Of a DNA stretch of 44,971 nucleotides, positions 1-9,594 are shown piece by piece (position 1 is the first letter of the stretch; each line of letters begins with the position of its first letter). Where the stretch lies: the NCBI GenBank assembly GCA_027310665.1, contig DAIDAJ010000108.1, positions 1 to 44,971 of the forward strand, read 5' to 3'. Position numbers and translations under genes: made by a program. The DNA is from Sideroxydans sp. (GTDB taxonomy: Bacteria; Pseudomonadota; Gammaproteobacteria; Burkholderiales; Gallionellaceae). Below the pieces are notes generated by a model. The model saw only the letters and a list, made by a program, of their open reading frames with translations. It ran no database searches and was not told where the DNA came from.

Positions 1-2199
1 GTCATCGCGGCTTTGCTGACCAGCCTGATGATCCTCCTGTTCCTGGGAAGCTGGCGTTCAACCGTCATCATCGCCGTATCCATTCCGCTCGCCATCCTGT
101 CTTCCATCACTGCCCTGTATGCGATCGGCGAGACGCTGAACATCATGACCCTGGGCGGACTGGCACTGGCGGTGGGTATTCTGGTGGACGACGCCACGGT
201 GACGATCGAGAACATCAACTGGCACCTTGAAAAAGGGAAGGAAGTCCGCACCGCGATCATGGATGGCGCACACCAGATCGTAACGCCGGCTTTTGTCTCG
301 CTGTTGTGCATCTGTATCGTTTTCATCCCGATGTTCTTCCTGACCGGCGTCGCGCACTACCTGTTCGTCCCCATGGCGGAAGCCGTGGTGTTCGCGATGA
401 TCGCCTCGTTCTGCCTGTCGCGTACCCTGGTTCCTACAATGGCGGCATACCTGTTGAAGCCGCATGTCATCGGCGGGCATTCATCCGGAGAAATGCTGCA
501 GATGATGCAGCCGGATCATCATACGCCGTCGTTGTCGCGCAATCCGCTGGTGAGGTTTCAGCAGAGATTTGAGCACCGGTTCTCGCGCATTCGCGATGTG
601 TATTATTCGCTGCTGGTGCTTGCGATCGAAAACCAGCGCAAGTTCGTCATCGGGTTCATGTCGATCGTCCTGTTATCCTTTGCCCTGGTGCCATTTCTGG
701 GCAGGGATTTCTTCCCGGCCGTCGATGCGGGGCAAATCAAGATGCATGTGCGCGCGCAGGTTGGCACTCGCATAGAGGAAACGGCAAAACTGTTCGACCA
801 GGTCGAACAGAGTATCCGCAGCACGATTCCGCGGGACGAACTGGGCAGCATCGTCGACAATCTCGGCCTGACCGTGAGCGGCATCAACCAGGCCTATAAC
901 AACACCGGCACCATCGGCCCGCAGGATGGCGATATCCTGATCTCGCTCAATGAGGGACATCGTCCGACCGACGAGTATGTCACCGAGTTGCGCGCGAATC
1001 TCGCGCGCCAATTTCCGGGTACCACCTTCTCGTTCCTGCCCGCCGATATCATCAGCCAGATCCTGAACTTCGGCGCCCCGGCCCCCATCGATGTGCAGGT
1101 GATGGGGCCGAACGGCGACGAAAACATGGCGTATGCACAAAAGCTGCTGCGCCAGATCAATAAAGTGATCGGCGTCGCCGATGCCCGCATCCAGCAGGCC
1201 AACAACTATCCCCTGTTGATGGTGGACGTCGACCGGACCCGTGCGAAACAGCTGGGGGTCACCGAGCGCGATGTCACCAACAGCCTGGTGGTGACGATGG
1301 CCGGCAGCGGACAGGTCGCGCCCGCCTTCTGGTTGAACAAACGCAACGGCGTGTCTTATCCTATCGTTGCGCAGACACCGGAATACCGCAACCAGACCTT
1401 GTCGGATCTCCAGAATATCCCGATTGCCGGAGACGCTGTCCATGGCGCGCTCATACTGGGCGGGGTGGCAAACATCACGCGCTACAACACTCCCGGGGTT
1501 GTCTCGCACTATGCCGTGCAGCCGGTGATCGACATCTTTGCCACGCCGCAACATCGCGACCTCGGTGCGGTGGCGAACGACATCGAGCGCATACTCCAGG
1601 CTAACGAAAAAGACCGTCCAAAAGGCTCCACCATCAGTCTGCGCGGACAGGTGCAGACCATGAATACCGCTTTCAGCGGCTTGCTGTTCGGATTGCTCGC
1701 CGCGGTGGTGCTGATCTATCTGCTGATTGTCGTCAACTTCCAGTCGTGGAGCGATCCGTTTGTTATCATCACGGCGCTGCCCGCGGCCCTTGCCGGTATA
1801 GTCTGGATGTTGTTTGCCACCCATACGACCTTGTCGGTGCCGGCGCTGACCGGCGCGATCATGTGTATGGGCGTTGCTACGGCAAACAGTATTCTGGTGG
1901 TCAGCTTCGCGCGGGAGCGCCTGAGCATCGTCGGCGAACCGATCCGGGCCGCACTGGAGGCCGGCTTCACGCGGTTCAGGCCGGTTCTGATGACGGCGCT
2001 GGCGATGATCATCGGCATGGCGCCCATGGCGCTGGGCCTGGGAGAAGGCGGCGAGCAGAATGCGCCGCTGGGCCGGGCCGTGATCGGCGGTTTGGCTTTC
2101 GCCACCGTGGCCACCTTATTTTTCGTGCCTATCGTATTCAGTATCATACATAGGAACCACAAACACATTACAACCGATGGAGAAAAGAGTGAGCTCTAA
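1..2199 (+). CDS. RND efflux pump inner-membrane subunit, 5' end missing
   Basis: Proton-driven inner-membrane transporter of the RND (AcrB-like) family, the pump of a tripartite efflux complex. The frame is open from base 1, so the gene begins outside the window. By comparison with the complete paralogue at 6394-9594 about 340 N-terminal residues are missing (TM1 and the first porter domains). The visible part starts at TM2, carries the TM4 proton-relay pair in GILVDDATVTIEN, the second periplasmic porter/docking loop and the last membrane helices, where GEGGEQNAPLGRAVIGGL is shared with the paralogue. The stop lies inside the adaptor gene that follows, so the genes are probably co-translated. 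Substrate cannot be read from sequence. Confidence 0.95.
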   Translation, partial: VIAALLTSLMILLFLGSWRSTVIIAVSIPLAILSSITALYAIGETLNIMTLGGLALAVGILVDDATVTIENINWHLEKGKEVRTAIMDGAHQIVTPAFVSLLCICIVFIPMFFLTGVAHYLFVPMAEAVVFAMIASFCLSRTLVPTMAAYLLKPHVIGGHSSGEMLQMMQPDHHTPSLSRNPLVRFQQRFEHRFSRIRDVYYSLLVLAIENQRKFVIGFMSIVLLSFALVPFLGRDFFPAVDAGQIKMHVRAQVGTRIEETAKLFDQVEQSIRSTIPRDELGSIVDNLGLTVSGINQAYNNTGTIGPQDGDILISLNEGHRPTDEYVTELRANLARQFPGTTFSFLPADIISQILNFGAPAPIDVQVMGPNGDENMAYAQKLLRQINKVIGVADARIQQANNYPLLMVDVDRTRAKQLGVTERDVTNSLVVTMAGSGQVAPAFWLNKRNGVSYPIVAQTPEYRNQTLSDLQNIPIAGDAVHGALILGGVANITRYNTPGVVSHYAVQPVIDIFATPQHRDLGAVANDIERILQANEKDRPKGSTISLRGQVQTMNTAFSGLLFGLLAAVVLIYLLIVVNFQSWSDPFVIITALPAALAGIVWMLFATHTTLSVPALTGAIMCMGVATANSILVVSFARERLSIVGEPIRAALEAGFTRFRPVLMTALAMIIGMAPMALGLGEGGEQNAPLGRAVIGGLAFATVATLFFVPIVFSIIHRNHKHITTDGEKSEL

Positions 2200-3379
2200 C
2201 GATATACAGACGCCGCTGCGCAAAAGTCCACCTGCCAATCTTAAATTCAAGGCGATGGTCGCTTTGGCGATCGCCATCGGCGTGGTTGCGTGGGGACTGA
2301 CCAGCAGGATGAAAGACAAGACTGCGCTGGAAAATGTGAAGCAGGAACAGGCGATCCCGACTGTCAGCGTCGTGCAACCCGCCCTCAGGCAGGATGCGCA
2401 GGTGCTCACGCTTCCCGGAAATTTGCAGGCCTATTATTCCGCCACGGTCTATGCGCGGGTCAACGGGTATTTGAAACACTGGCTGGTCGATATCGGGGAC
2501 AAGGTCAAGGCCGGGCAGCAGATGGCGGACATTGAAACGCCGGAGCTGGACCAGCAATTGAAGCAGTCGGAAGCGAATCTCGATACCGCCATCGCCAACG
2601 TGAAGCTCACCGAGATCACCAGCGCCCGCTGGCAAAATCTGCTGACGAGCGATTCCGTTTCGCAACAGGAAGCGGATGAAAAGAAGGGCGATTTCGAGGC
2701 GAAACAGGCGCTGGTTGCCGCTGCCAAGGCGGATGTGGAACGTTTGCGCGCGCTCGAGTCGTTCAAACGTATCACCGCTCCTTTCGACGGCGTGGTGACG
2801 GAGCGCAAGACGGATATCGGCGCGTTGATCAACGCCGGGCACGATGCAGGTCATGAGTTGTTTACCGTTGCCGACGTACACAAGCTCAGGCTTTACGTCG
2901 ATGTTCCGCAAAATTACGCCAACCAGATACACATGGGTATGAAAGCCCAGTTTGATGTGCCCGAGCATCCGGGACAAACTTTCACCGCGGTACTTTCCAA
3001 CAATTCGCGTTCGGTCAATGAAAGTTCGGGCACCGTGTTGATCCAGCTGGACGTCGACAATGCCGACCGCAAGCTCATGCCGGGAGGATACGGTTCAGTC
3101 CACTTCGATTTGCCGCGCGATACGCAGTCGGTCCAGATACCCGCCAGTGCGCTGAAATTCCAGAAGAACGGGCTGACCGTGGCGACGCTGACTTCCGACA
3201 ATCGTGTGGCCTATCGTACGATACAGATCAGCCGCGACTTGGGGGCCACGGTCGAAATCGCCACCGGCCTGTCAGTCAATGACAGGATCATTGATAACCC
3301 GCCGGACTTCCTGGAAGAAGGGGATAAGGTCAACGTGGGAGGACAACCCGAAACTCGTTCGACCGGGGAAAACAAATGA
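2189..3379 (+). CDS. RND efflux periplasmic adaptor (membrane fusion protein)
   Basis: HlyD/AcrA-type adaptor that bridges the inner-membrane pump and the outer-membrane channel. One N-terminal membrane segment (MVALAIAIGVVAWGL) is followed by the split lipoyl/hairpin domain: the first half has QAYYSATVYARVNGYLKHW and the second has ITAPFDGVVTERKTDIG. A beta-barrel and membrane-proximal domain follow. I prefer the GTG at 2189, because GGAG at 2179-2182 sits 6 nt upstream. An in-frame ATG at 2177 is the alternative and would add four residues. The gene overlaps the end of the pump gene and its own stop overlaps the next start (ATGA), so this is one operon in the order pump-adaptor-channel, whereas adaptor-first is more usual. 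Confidence 0.93.
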   Translation: MSSNDIQTPLRKSPPANLKFKAMVALAIAIGVVAWGLTSRMKDKTALENVKQEQAIPTVSVVQPALRQDAQVLTLPGNLQAYYSATVYARVNGYLKHWLVDIGDKVKAGQQMADIETPELDQQLKQSEANLDTAIANVKLTEITSARWQNLLTSDSVSQQEADEKKGDFEAKQALVAAAKADVERLRALESFKRITAPFDGVVTERKTDIGALINAGHDAGHELFTVADVHKLRLYVDVPQNYANQIHMGMKAQFDVPEHPGQTFTAVLSNNSRSVNESSGTVLIQLDVDNADRKLMPGGYGSVHFDLPRDTQSVQIPASALKFQKNGLTVATLTSDNRVAYRTIQISRDLGATVEIATGLSVNDRIIDNPPDFLEEGDKVNVGGQPETRSTGENK

Positions 3380-4806
3380 TGAGATACAAGCGGTACTGGT
3401 TAGTTGCCACGATAGGAGCCGGTCTTCTGGGCGGCTGTTCGTTTGCGCCTGTGTACCATGTGCCCGTCACCACCATTCAGGCCGATGCGTGGAAAGACAG
3501 TCCGTGGCAGGTTGCCAAGCCGGCCGACGAATTGCCGCACGGCAACTGGTGGACGATATATGGCGACCCCGTACTGGACGAGCTTGAATCAAAGATAGAA
3601 GAGGCGAACCCGAATCTTGCCGCGGCTCTGGCTCGCTATGATCGGGCGACTGCCTATACCAGCCAGGTGCGTTCTGGACTTTTCCCAACGGTGGATGCGG
3701 GAGGTGTGCTGACGCATAACCGGCAATCCGACAATCGCCCGCTGCGGGGTGCCAATCAACCAAACGTCTACTCTGTCAACACTGTCGGAATCGGGGCAAA
3801 TTACGAACTGGACGTGTGGGGACGGGTGCGCAATCTGGTCGCTGCGGGCGAGGCATCGGCGCAGGCAAGCGCGGCCGACGTAGAGAATGTCCGTCTCAGC
3901 CTGCATGCGCAATTGGCCGACAACTACATCAAATTGCGCGGAGTCGAAGCGCAGGAAAAATTGCTTAGCGATGCTGTAACTGCATACGACCGCGCCCTGG
4001 AACTGACGCAGAACCGCCATGCCGGCGGGATCGCCTCGGGACTGGATGTCGCACGCGCGCAGACGCAACTCAGCACGGTTCGCGCTCAGGCGGCTGAAAT
4101 CGCCGCGGATCGGGCGCTCTACGAGCATGCGATCGCCAGCCTGATCGGCCAGCCCGCGATGAACTTTTCCCTGCCTGCCGCCGAAAAAATCATGAATGTT
4201 CCCGAGATTCCAACGGGTCTGCCGTCGACACTGGTGCAGCGCCGTCCGGATATCGCCGCTGCCGAACGTCGGACAGCCTCGGCAAACGCGATGATCGGGG
4301 TCGCGCGGTCGGCATATTTTCCGGACTTCACTCTCGGGGCCGTTGGCGGGTTCCAGAATACCGGGCAAGGCGATTTGCTGAAGGCCCCCAACAGTTTCTG
4401 GACGCTTGGGCCCGGCGTCATTTTCAATCTGTTCGATGCGGGTTTTCGCGATGCCCAGGTTGCCGAAGCGCGTGCGATACAGGAGCAGGCGGGAGCCGAG
4501 TATCGCGCCGCGGTGCTGGCGGCTTTCCAGCAGGTTGAAGACGATCTTGCACGCTTGAAATACGACCATGAGGGAGCGCTGGAACAGGAAGATGCGGTCA
4601 AGGCCGCGACCAAAACGCTGACCCTCGCTTTCAATCGCTATCGCGAAGGAGCGGTCAACTATCTGGAAGTCGTCACGGCGCAGGCTGCCGCCCTGTCGGC
4701 ACAGCGCGACGCGCTGGATCTGCACACGCGGCAGCTGCGAACCAGCGTGGATCTCATACGCTCTGTCGGCGGCGGTTGGAACGTGACTCAGATATCGGCC
4801 AAGTGA
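3376..4806 (+). CDS. NodT-family outer-membrane efflux lipoprotein
   Basis: Outer-membrane channel (TolC/OprM-like, NodT family) completing the tripartite pump. The N-terminus is a lipoprotein signal: a basic start (MMRYKRYW), a hydrophobic stretch and the lipobox LLGGC, so the mature protein should begin with a lipidated Cys near residue 21. Two OEP repeats are visible. The first contains NWWTIYGDPVLDELESKIEEAN and the second contains RRPDIAAAERRTASANAMIGVARSAYFP. YREGAVNYLEVVTAQ near the C-terminus is typical of the family. The start overlaps the adaptor stop by 4 nt (ATGA). Length (476 residues) is normal. It ends the first efflux operon; 257 bp without a clear gene follow. Confidence 0.95.
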   Translation: MMRYKRYWLVATIGAGLLGGCSFAPVYHVPVTTIQADAWKDSPWQVAKPADELPHGNWWTIYGDPVLDELESKIEEANPNLAAALARYDRATAYTSQVRSGLFPTVDAGGVLTHNRQSDNRPLRGANQPNVYSVNTVGIGANYELDVWGRVRNLVAAGEASAQASAADVENVRLSLHAQLADNYIKLRGVEAQEKLLSDAVTAYDRALELTQNRHAGGIASGLDVARAQTQLSTVRAQAAEIAADRALYEHAIASLIGQPAMNFSLPAAEKIMNVPEIPTGLPSTLVQRRPDIAAAERRTASANAMIGVARSAYFPDFTLGAVGGFQNTGQGDLLKAPNSFWTLGPGVIFNLFDAGFRDAQVAEARAIQEQAGAEYRAAVLAAFQQVEDDLARLKYDHEGALEQEDAVKAATKTLTLAFNRYREGAVNYLEVVTAQAAALSAQRDALDLHTRQLRTSVDLIRSVGGGWNVTQISAK

Positions 4807-5063
4807 CGGCCGACTCTGCTTCGACGAAGTTTGCCCGGGTTGTGTGACTGAACAGAAGAACTACCGGCGCGCTCATTCGAAATCCTGCTGCAGCACAGCA
4901 GGCACGATCGGGTGTCTTCCGGCAACAAACGGATAAGTCGGACTGCAGCGAGGTGTGCGGCCGGGCAACATGCCCGGCGGGATCTCCAGTCGATCACTCC
5001 GATTGGAGGCCATCTGCGGCTTGCTGAGTGTTGTGCATTTTGGCCGGGCGGGGAAGGGCAGCT

Positions 5064-6323
5064 ATGCGCATTCAGAGCATTCACAAAAAGATATTCAAAC
5101 GACTTTTCTTCGGGTGGGTTTTGCTCTCCCTGGCAATCGGCGGGGCTGTCTACTATATTGAATCCAAGAAGGTGGATCAATTGGTATTGGGCCTCGCAAT
5201 CGCCGAATCGCGCTTCTTCACGGTCGAACTTGACCGGCATAGCGCCGAGCGGATGGAAGTACTGAAGCAAAAGGCCGATGCATTCCTGAAGAGGCACTTC
5301 ATCATCGTCGAACTCTACGACGAAAACAAAAAACGGATCCTGCGCGAGACAAGTCCGGGCAAGGACGAACTCGAGCAAGAAGTGGAACAGCACGGCCGCG
5401 CATTCCCTCTGGAAAATGCAACCCGTTTCCGCCAATTCCTGATGCACGGGAATTCGTTCCTGCGCGTGATGTTTCCCCTTCAGGACAAGAACGGTGAGTT
5501 GATCGGCTATTTCGAAGGCGTTTATCAGGTCGATGCCGAGACCCTGCGCAACATCGAAATCGATATCTTCGGCACCCTGTTGATGGTGGTCCTGGTGATC
5601 CTCATCACGACCGTCATGCTGTACCCGATCATCATTTCCCTCAACAAAGGGCTGATCAAGCTCTCATCCGATCTGCTCAAGGGCAACATCGAGTTGATGG
5701 ACGTGCTCGGCAGCGCCATCGCGAAGCGGGATTCGGATACCAACAGCCATAATTACCGCGTCACCATTTATTCGATTCGCTTCGCCGAAATGCTGGGGCT
5801 CACCAGTGGGCAAATCCGCAATCTGATCGCAGGAGCATTTCTGCACGACGTGGGCAAGATAGGCATCAGGGACAATATCCTGCTCAAGCCCTCAGGGCTG
5901 ACCGACGGAGAGTTTGCGGTAATGCGCACCCATGTGCTGCTGGGCGTCGATATCATCAGCAGATCGAAATGGCTGGATGGAGCAAGAGAAGTGGTTGAAT
6001 TCCACCACGAGAAATTCGACGGGAGCGGCTACATGCAAGGCTTGCGCGGGAACGAAATTCCGCTGAACGCGCGAATCTTCACGATCGTCGATGTGTTCGA
6101 TGCGCTTACGTCGAGACGTCCTTACAAGGATCCTTTCGATTTCGCGGAAGCCATGAAAATGATGGAGCCCGACAGCGGCAAGCGTTTCGACCCCGAATTA
6201 TTCGGGGTCTTCCGCGAGCGGGCCTATACTCTCCATCGGGAAGTTGTGCACGCGCCGGACGCCCTTCTGGAGGCAATGCTGGGAAGCCTGGTAAAAAAGC
6301 ATTTCTTTAGCGGAAAACCCTGA
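5064..6323 (+). CDS. HD-GYP domain protein, probable c-di-GMP phosphodiesterase
   Basis: Membrane-anchored signalling protein of 419 residues. An N-terminal helix (LFFGWVLLSLAIGGAVYYI) and a second helix near residues 170-195 (TLLMVVLVILITTVMLYPIII) enclose a periplasmic sensor region. The C-terminal half is HD-GYP: HDVGKIG with H261-D262, HHEKFDGSGY at 314-323 and RIFTIVDVFDALTSRRPY. The family hydrolyses c-di-GMP to pGpG/GMP. In the signature motif the Pro is replaced by Met (GYM, residues 322-324), which may affect interactions more than catalysis because the metal ligands are kept. I chose ATG 5064 because GGGAAGGG lies 5-12 nt upstream; an ATG at 5028 has no such site. It sits between two efflux operons, all on the same strand. 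Confidence 0.9.
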   Translation: MRIQSIHKKIFKRLFFGWVLLSLAIGGAVYYIESKKVDQLVLGLAIAESRFFTVELDRHSAERMEVLKQKADAFLKRHFIIVELYDENKKRILRETSPGKDELEQEVEQHGRAFPLENATRFRQFLMHGNSFLRVMFPLQDKNGELIGYFEGVYQVDAETLRNIEIDIFGTLLMVVLVILITTVMLYPIIISLNKGLIKLSSDLLKGNIELMDVLGSAIAKRDSDTNSHNYRVTIYSIRFAEMLGLTSGQIRNLIAGAFLHDVGKIGIRDNILLKPSGLTDGEFAVMRTHVLLGVDIISRSKWLDGAREVVEFHHEKFDGSGYMQGLRGNEIPLNARIFTIVDVFDALTSRRPYKDPFDFAEAMKMMEPDSGKRFDPELFGVFRERAYTLHREVVHAPDALLEAMLGSLVKKHFFSGKP

Positions 6324-6393
6324 TCTTTCATTCGGCAGAAAATATTTTGCCGCATTTGTCTGAGGCATATTCTTGGACCGGGAGTAGCGCCAC

Positions 6394-9300
6394 ATGTTAT
6401 GGATAGTCCGGATCGCATTAAGCCGCCCCTATACTTTCGTCGTATTGGCGCTGCTGATTTTGATTCTCGGGCCGCTGGTCTATGTGAATATGCGCACGGA
6501 CATCTTTCCGGATATCAAGGTGCCGGTAGTCAGTGCGGTTTGGGCCTATAACGGCTTGCCGCCGGAAGACATGTCGGACCGCATCGTCACTTATTATGAG
6601 AGGCAACTGTCAACTGCGGTCAACGATATCGAACATATCGAATCCCAATCGCTACCCGGCGTGGCTGTCGTCAAGATATTCTTCCAGCCGGATGTCAACA
6701 TCAACGCCGCCGTCAGCCAGGTCACCGCGCTTTCGCAGACCGTGCTGAAGCGGTTGCCTCCAGGCATTACCCCGCCGCTGATCCTGAGTTACAACGCATC
6801 GAGCGTGCCCGTTCTGCAACTGGCGCTTTCCAGCGATACGCTGCTTGACAACCAGCTGTTCGATCTCGCCAATAATTTCATTCGTCCCATCCTGGCGCAA
6901 GTGCGCGCCGCCATTCCGTCTCCTTATGGCGGCAAGAACAGACAGGTCCAGGTGGATCTGGATATGCAGGCGATGCGTTCCAAAGGCCTGACGCCGCAGG
7001 ATGTGACCAACGCGATCCTGAGCCAGAACCTGATCCTTCCGGCGGGCACCGAAAAAATGGGAGAGTTCGAGTACAACGTCAAGCTCAATGCAAGCCCGGA
7101 CGTGCTGGATGACCTGAACGATCTGCCGATCAAATCGCTTAACGGCGCGACGATCCTGTTGCGCGACGTCGCGCATGTGCGCGACGGGTACTCGCCGCAA
7201 CAGAACATCGTCAGGGTAAACGGCCAGCACTCGGTATTGACCACTATCCAGAAGAACGGCAGCGCCTCGACGCTGGACATCATAGAGAACGTCAAGGCGC
7301 TTTTGCCGCGTGTCGAGGCAGGCGCACCTCCAGGACTGATCCTCAAGGTGGTCGGGGATCAGTCGGTGTTCGTCAAGTCGGCTGTGAGCGGCGTTATCCG
7401 CGAAGGGGTGATTGCCGCCGCACTTACGGGCCTGATGATATTGCTGTTTCTCGGTAGCTGGCGTTCCACACTGATCATCACGATATCCATTCCGCTGGCG
7501 ATATTGTCGGCGATTATCGCGCTGGCCGCTTTCGGTCAGACATTGAACGTCATGACGCTGGGGGGGCTGGCGCTGGCCGTGGGGATACTGGTCGACGATG
7601 CAACGGTGACGATCGAAAACATCAACTGGCATCTGGAGCAGGGAAAACACGTTGAGGCATCCATCATGGATGGAGCGCACCAGATAGTGGGCCCTGCCTT
7701 TGTGTCCTTGTTATGTATCTGCATCGTATTCATCCCGATGTTCTTTCTTGAGGGCGTGGCGAAATATCTTTTCGTTCCGTTGGCCGAGGCGGTCATGTTC
7801 TCGATGATCGCGTCATTCATTTTGTCGCGTACGCTGGTGCCGACGCTGGCCAAATACCTGCTGCGGCCCCGTGTTCAGGAAAGTCATCGTGAACAACTGG
7901 AAAGCCGGGATTTGCTGCAGCAATCGAAGAATCCGTTGATCCGGTTTCAACAGGCATTTGAAAGCGCATTTGGCCGTATTCGCGAAAAATACAAAGAGAT
8001 TCTGACGGATGCGCTTTCCAATCGCGTTCCTTTCATCGCCGGTTTCCTCGGGTTTGTATTCGTCTCGTTCGCACTTGTGCCCTGGCTCGGCCGGAATTTC
8101 TTTCCTGCGGTAGATGCCGGGGAGATCAAACTGCACATCCGGGCGCAAACCGGTACGAGAATCGAGGAAACGGCGCGTCTGTGCGACGAAATCGAACGCC
8201 AGATCAGGAGCGAGATTCCCGCCGGTGAAATCCGGAATATCCTGGACAACATCGGCTTGCCGGTGAGCGGAATCAATCTGGCCTACAGCAATTCATCGCC
8301 GATCGGCCCCGGCGATGCGGATATCCTGATTTCCCTGAATAAGGGGCACCGGCCCACTGCGCAGTACGTCAAGGCATTGCGCACGCACCTGCAGGATGAT
8401 TTTCCGGGGGTGTCCTTCGCATTCCTGCCTGCCGATATCGTGAGCCAGATATTGAATTTCGGCATGCCCGCACCGATCAACGTTCAGGTGATCGGTTTCA
8501 ACCGCAAGGCGAATCAGGAATATGCGGCGGCCATCATGAGCCGGATGAAGAAAATTCCGGGCCTGGCGGACTTGCGCATCCAGCAGGCGTTCAACCAGCC
8601 CGAACTGTATGTGGATGTGAATCGCACCCGGGCGCGGGAATTGGGACTGACCCAGCATGACGTGGCCATCAACATGCTGGTCTCGTTATCCGGCAGCTTT
8701 CAGACGGCGCCCAATTTCTGGGTCAATCCGGACAACAAGGTATCCTACCCGGTGGTCGTGCAAGTGCCGCAGCCCCGTCTTGATACGCTCAGCGATCTGC
8801 AGAATATTCCGGTCACATCCGGTCAGGATTCGAATTCGCAATCGCAGTTGCTCGGCGGAGTGGCCACCATCACCAGGGGGCAGGGCGAAGCCGTCGTGTC
8901 GCATTACGATGTCGAGCCCACCATCGATATTTTCGGTTCCACGCAGGAGCGGGATCTGGGCAATGTCGCCTATGACATGGAGCGGGTTTTGAAAGATACC
9001 GTCAAGGACGTTCCCAAGGGTTCTTACGTGGTTATGCGCGGCCAGGTAAAGGCCATGAACGATTCCTACAGCGGATTGCTGTTCGGATTGCTAGGCGCGA
9101 TCGTATTGATCTATCTGCTGATCGTGGTCAATTTTCAGTCCTGGCTGGATCCGTTCGTCATCATCACGGCATTGCCTGCGGCCTTGGCCGGGATCGTCTG
9201 GATGTTGTTCGTGACCGATACCACTTTATCGGTGCCGGCGCTGATCGGCTCGATCATGTGCATGGGCGTGGCCACCGCCAACAGCATACTGGTAGTGAGC

Positions 9301-9594
9301 TTTGCGCGTGAAAGGCTGCGTGAGGGGGATAGCGGGGTCACTGCCGCGCTGGAGGCGGGCTTTATCCGTTTCCGCCCGGTTTTGATGACGGCGCTTGCCA
9401 TGATGATCGGCATGGCACCCATGGCATTGGGGCTCGGGGAAGGTGGCGAGCAAAATGCGCCGCTTGGCCGGGCGGTGATAGGCGGACTCGCCTTCGCGAC
9501 ATTTGCGACACTGCTTTTTGTGCCCGTCGTGTTCAGTCTGGTGCACAGAGTTCAAGACCAGGATATTAAGGAAACTTTGAATGACGCCGCCTGA
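6394..9594 (+). CDS. RND efflux pump inner-membrane subunit (complete)
   Basis: Full-length RND permease of 1066 residues, close to the AcrB length. TM1 is at about residues 12-32 (YTFVVLALLILILGPLVYV). The first porter domain follows, then TM2 from about residue 340, the proton-relay Asp pair D401-D402 in GILVDDATVTIEN, the second large periplasmic loop and the last helices with GGEQNAPLGRAVIGGL. It is a clear paralogue of the truncated pump at the window start. ATG 6394 is preceded by GGGAG at a suitable distance. The gene heads a second pump-adaptor-channel operon. Substrates could be drugs, solvents or metals; the family assignment is firm, the substrate is unknown. Confidence 0.97.
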   Translation: MLWIVRIALSRPYTFVVLALLILILGPLVYVNMRTDIFPDIKVPVVSAVWAYNGLPPEDMSDRIVTYYERQLSTAVNDIEHIESQSLPGVAVVKIFFQPDVNINAAVSQVTALSQTVLKRLPPGITPPLILSYNASSVPVLQLALSSDTLLDNQLFDLANNFIRPILAQVRAAIPSPYGGKNRQVQVDLDMQAMRSKGLTPQDVTNAILSQNLILPAGTEKMGEFEYNVKLNASPDVLDDLNDLPIKSLNGATILLRDVAHVRDGYSPQQNIVRVNGQHSVLTTIQKNGSASTLDIIENVKALLPRVEAGAPPGLILKVVGDQSVFVKSAVSGVIREGVIAAALTGLMILLFLGSWRSTLIITISIPLAILSAIIALAAFGQTLNVMTLGGLALAVGILVDDATVTIENINWHLEQGKHVEASIMDGAHQIVGPAFVSLLCICIVFIPMFFLEGVAKYLFVPLAEAVMFSMIASFILSRTLVPTLAKYLLRPRVQESHREQLESRDLLQQSKNPLIRFQQAFESAFGRIREKYKEILTDALSNRVPFIAGFLGFVFVSFALVPWLGRNFFPAVDAGEIKLHIRAQTGTRIEETARLCDEIERQIRSEIPAGEIRNILDNIGLPVSGINLAYSNSSPIGPGDADILISLNKGHRPTAQYVKALRTHLQDDFPGVSFAFLPADIVSQILNFGMPAPINVQVIGFNRKANQEYAAAIMSRMKKIPGLADLRIQQAFNQPELYVDVNRTRARELGLTQHDVAINMLVSLSGSFQTAPNFWVNPDNKVSYPVVVQVPQPRLDTLSDLQNIPVTSGQDSNSQSQLLGGVATITRGQGEAVVSHYDVEPTIDIFGSTQERDLGNVAYDMERVLKDTVKDVPKGSYVVMRGQVKAMNDSYSGLLFGLLGAIVLIYLLIVVNFQSWLDPFVIITALPAALAGIVWMLFVTDTTLSVPALIGSIMCMGVATANSILVVSFARERLREGDSGVTAALEAGFIRFRPVLMTALAMMIGMAPMALGLGEGGEQNAPLGRAVIGGLAFATFATLLFVPVVFSLVHRVQDQDIKETLNDAA

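Noticed and set aside
6324..6393. Hairpin CGGCA...TGCCG with AT-rich centre before the second RND operon as a terminator
   Set aside because: The stem is mostly A-T around AAAATATTTT and no T-run follows; it may be incidental.
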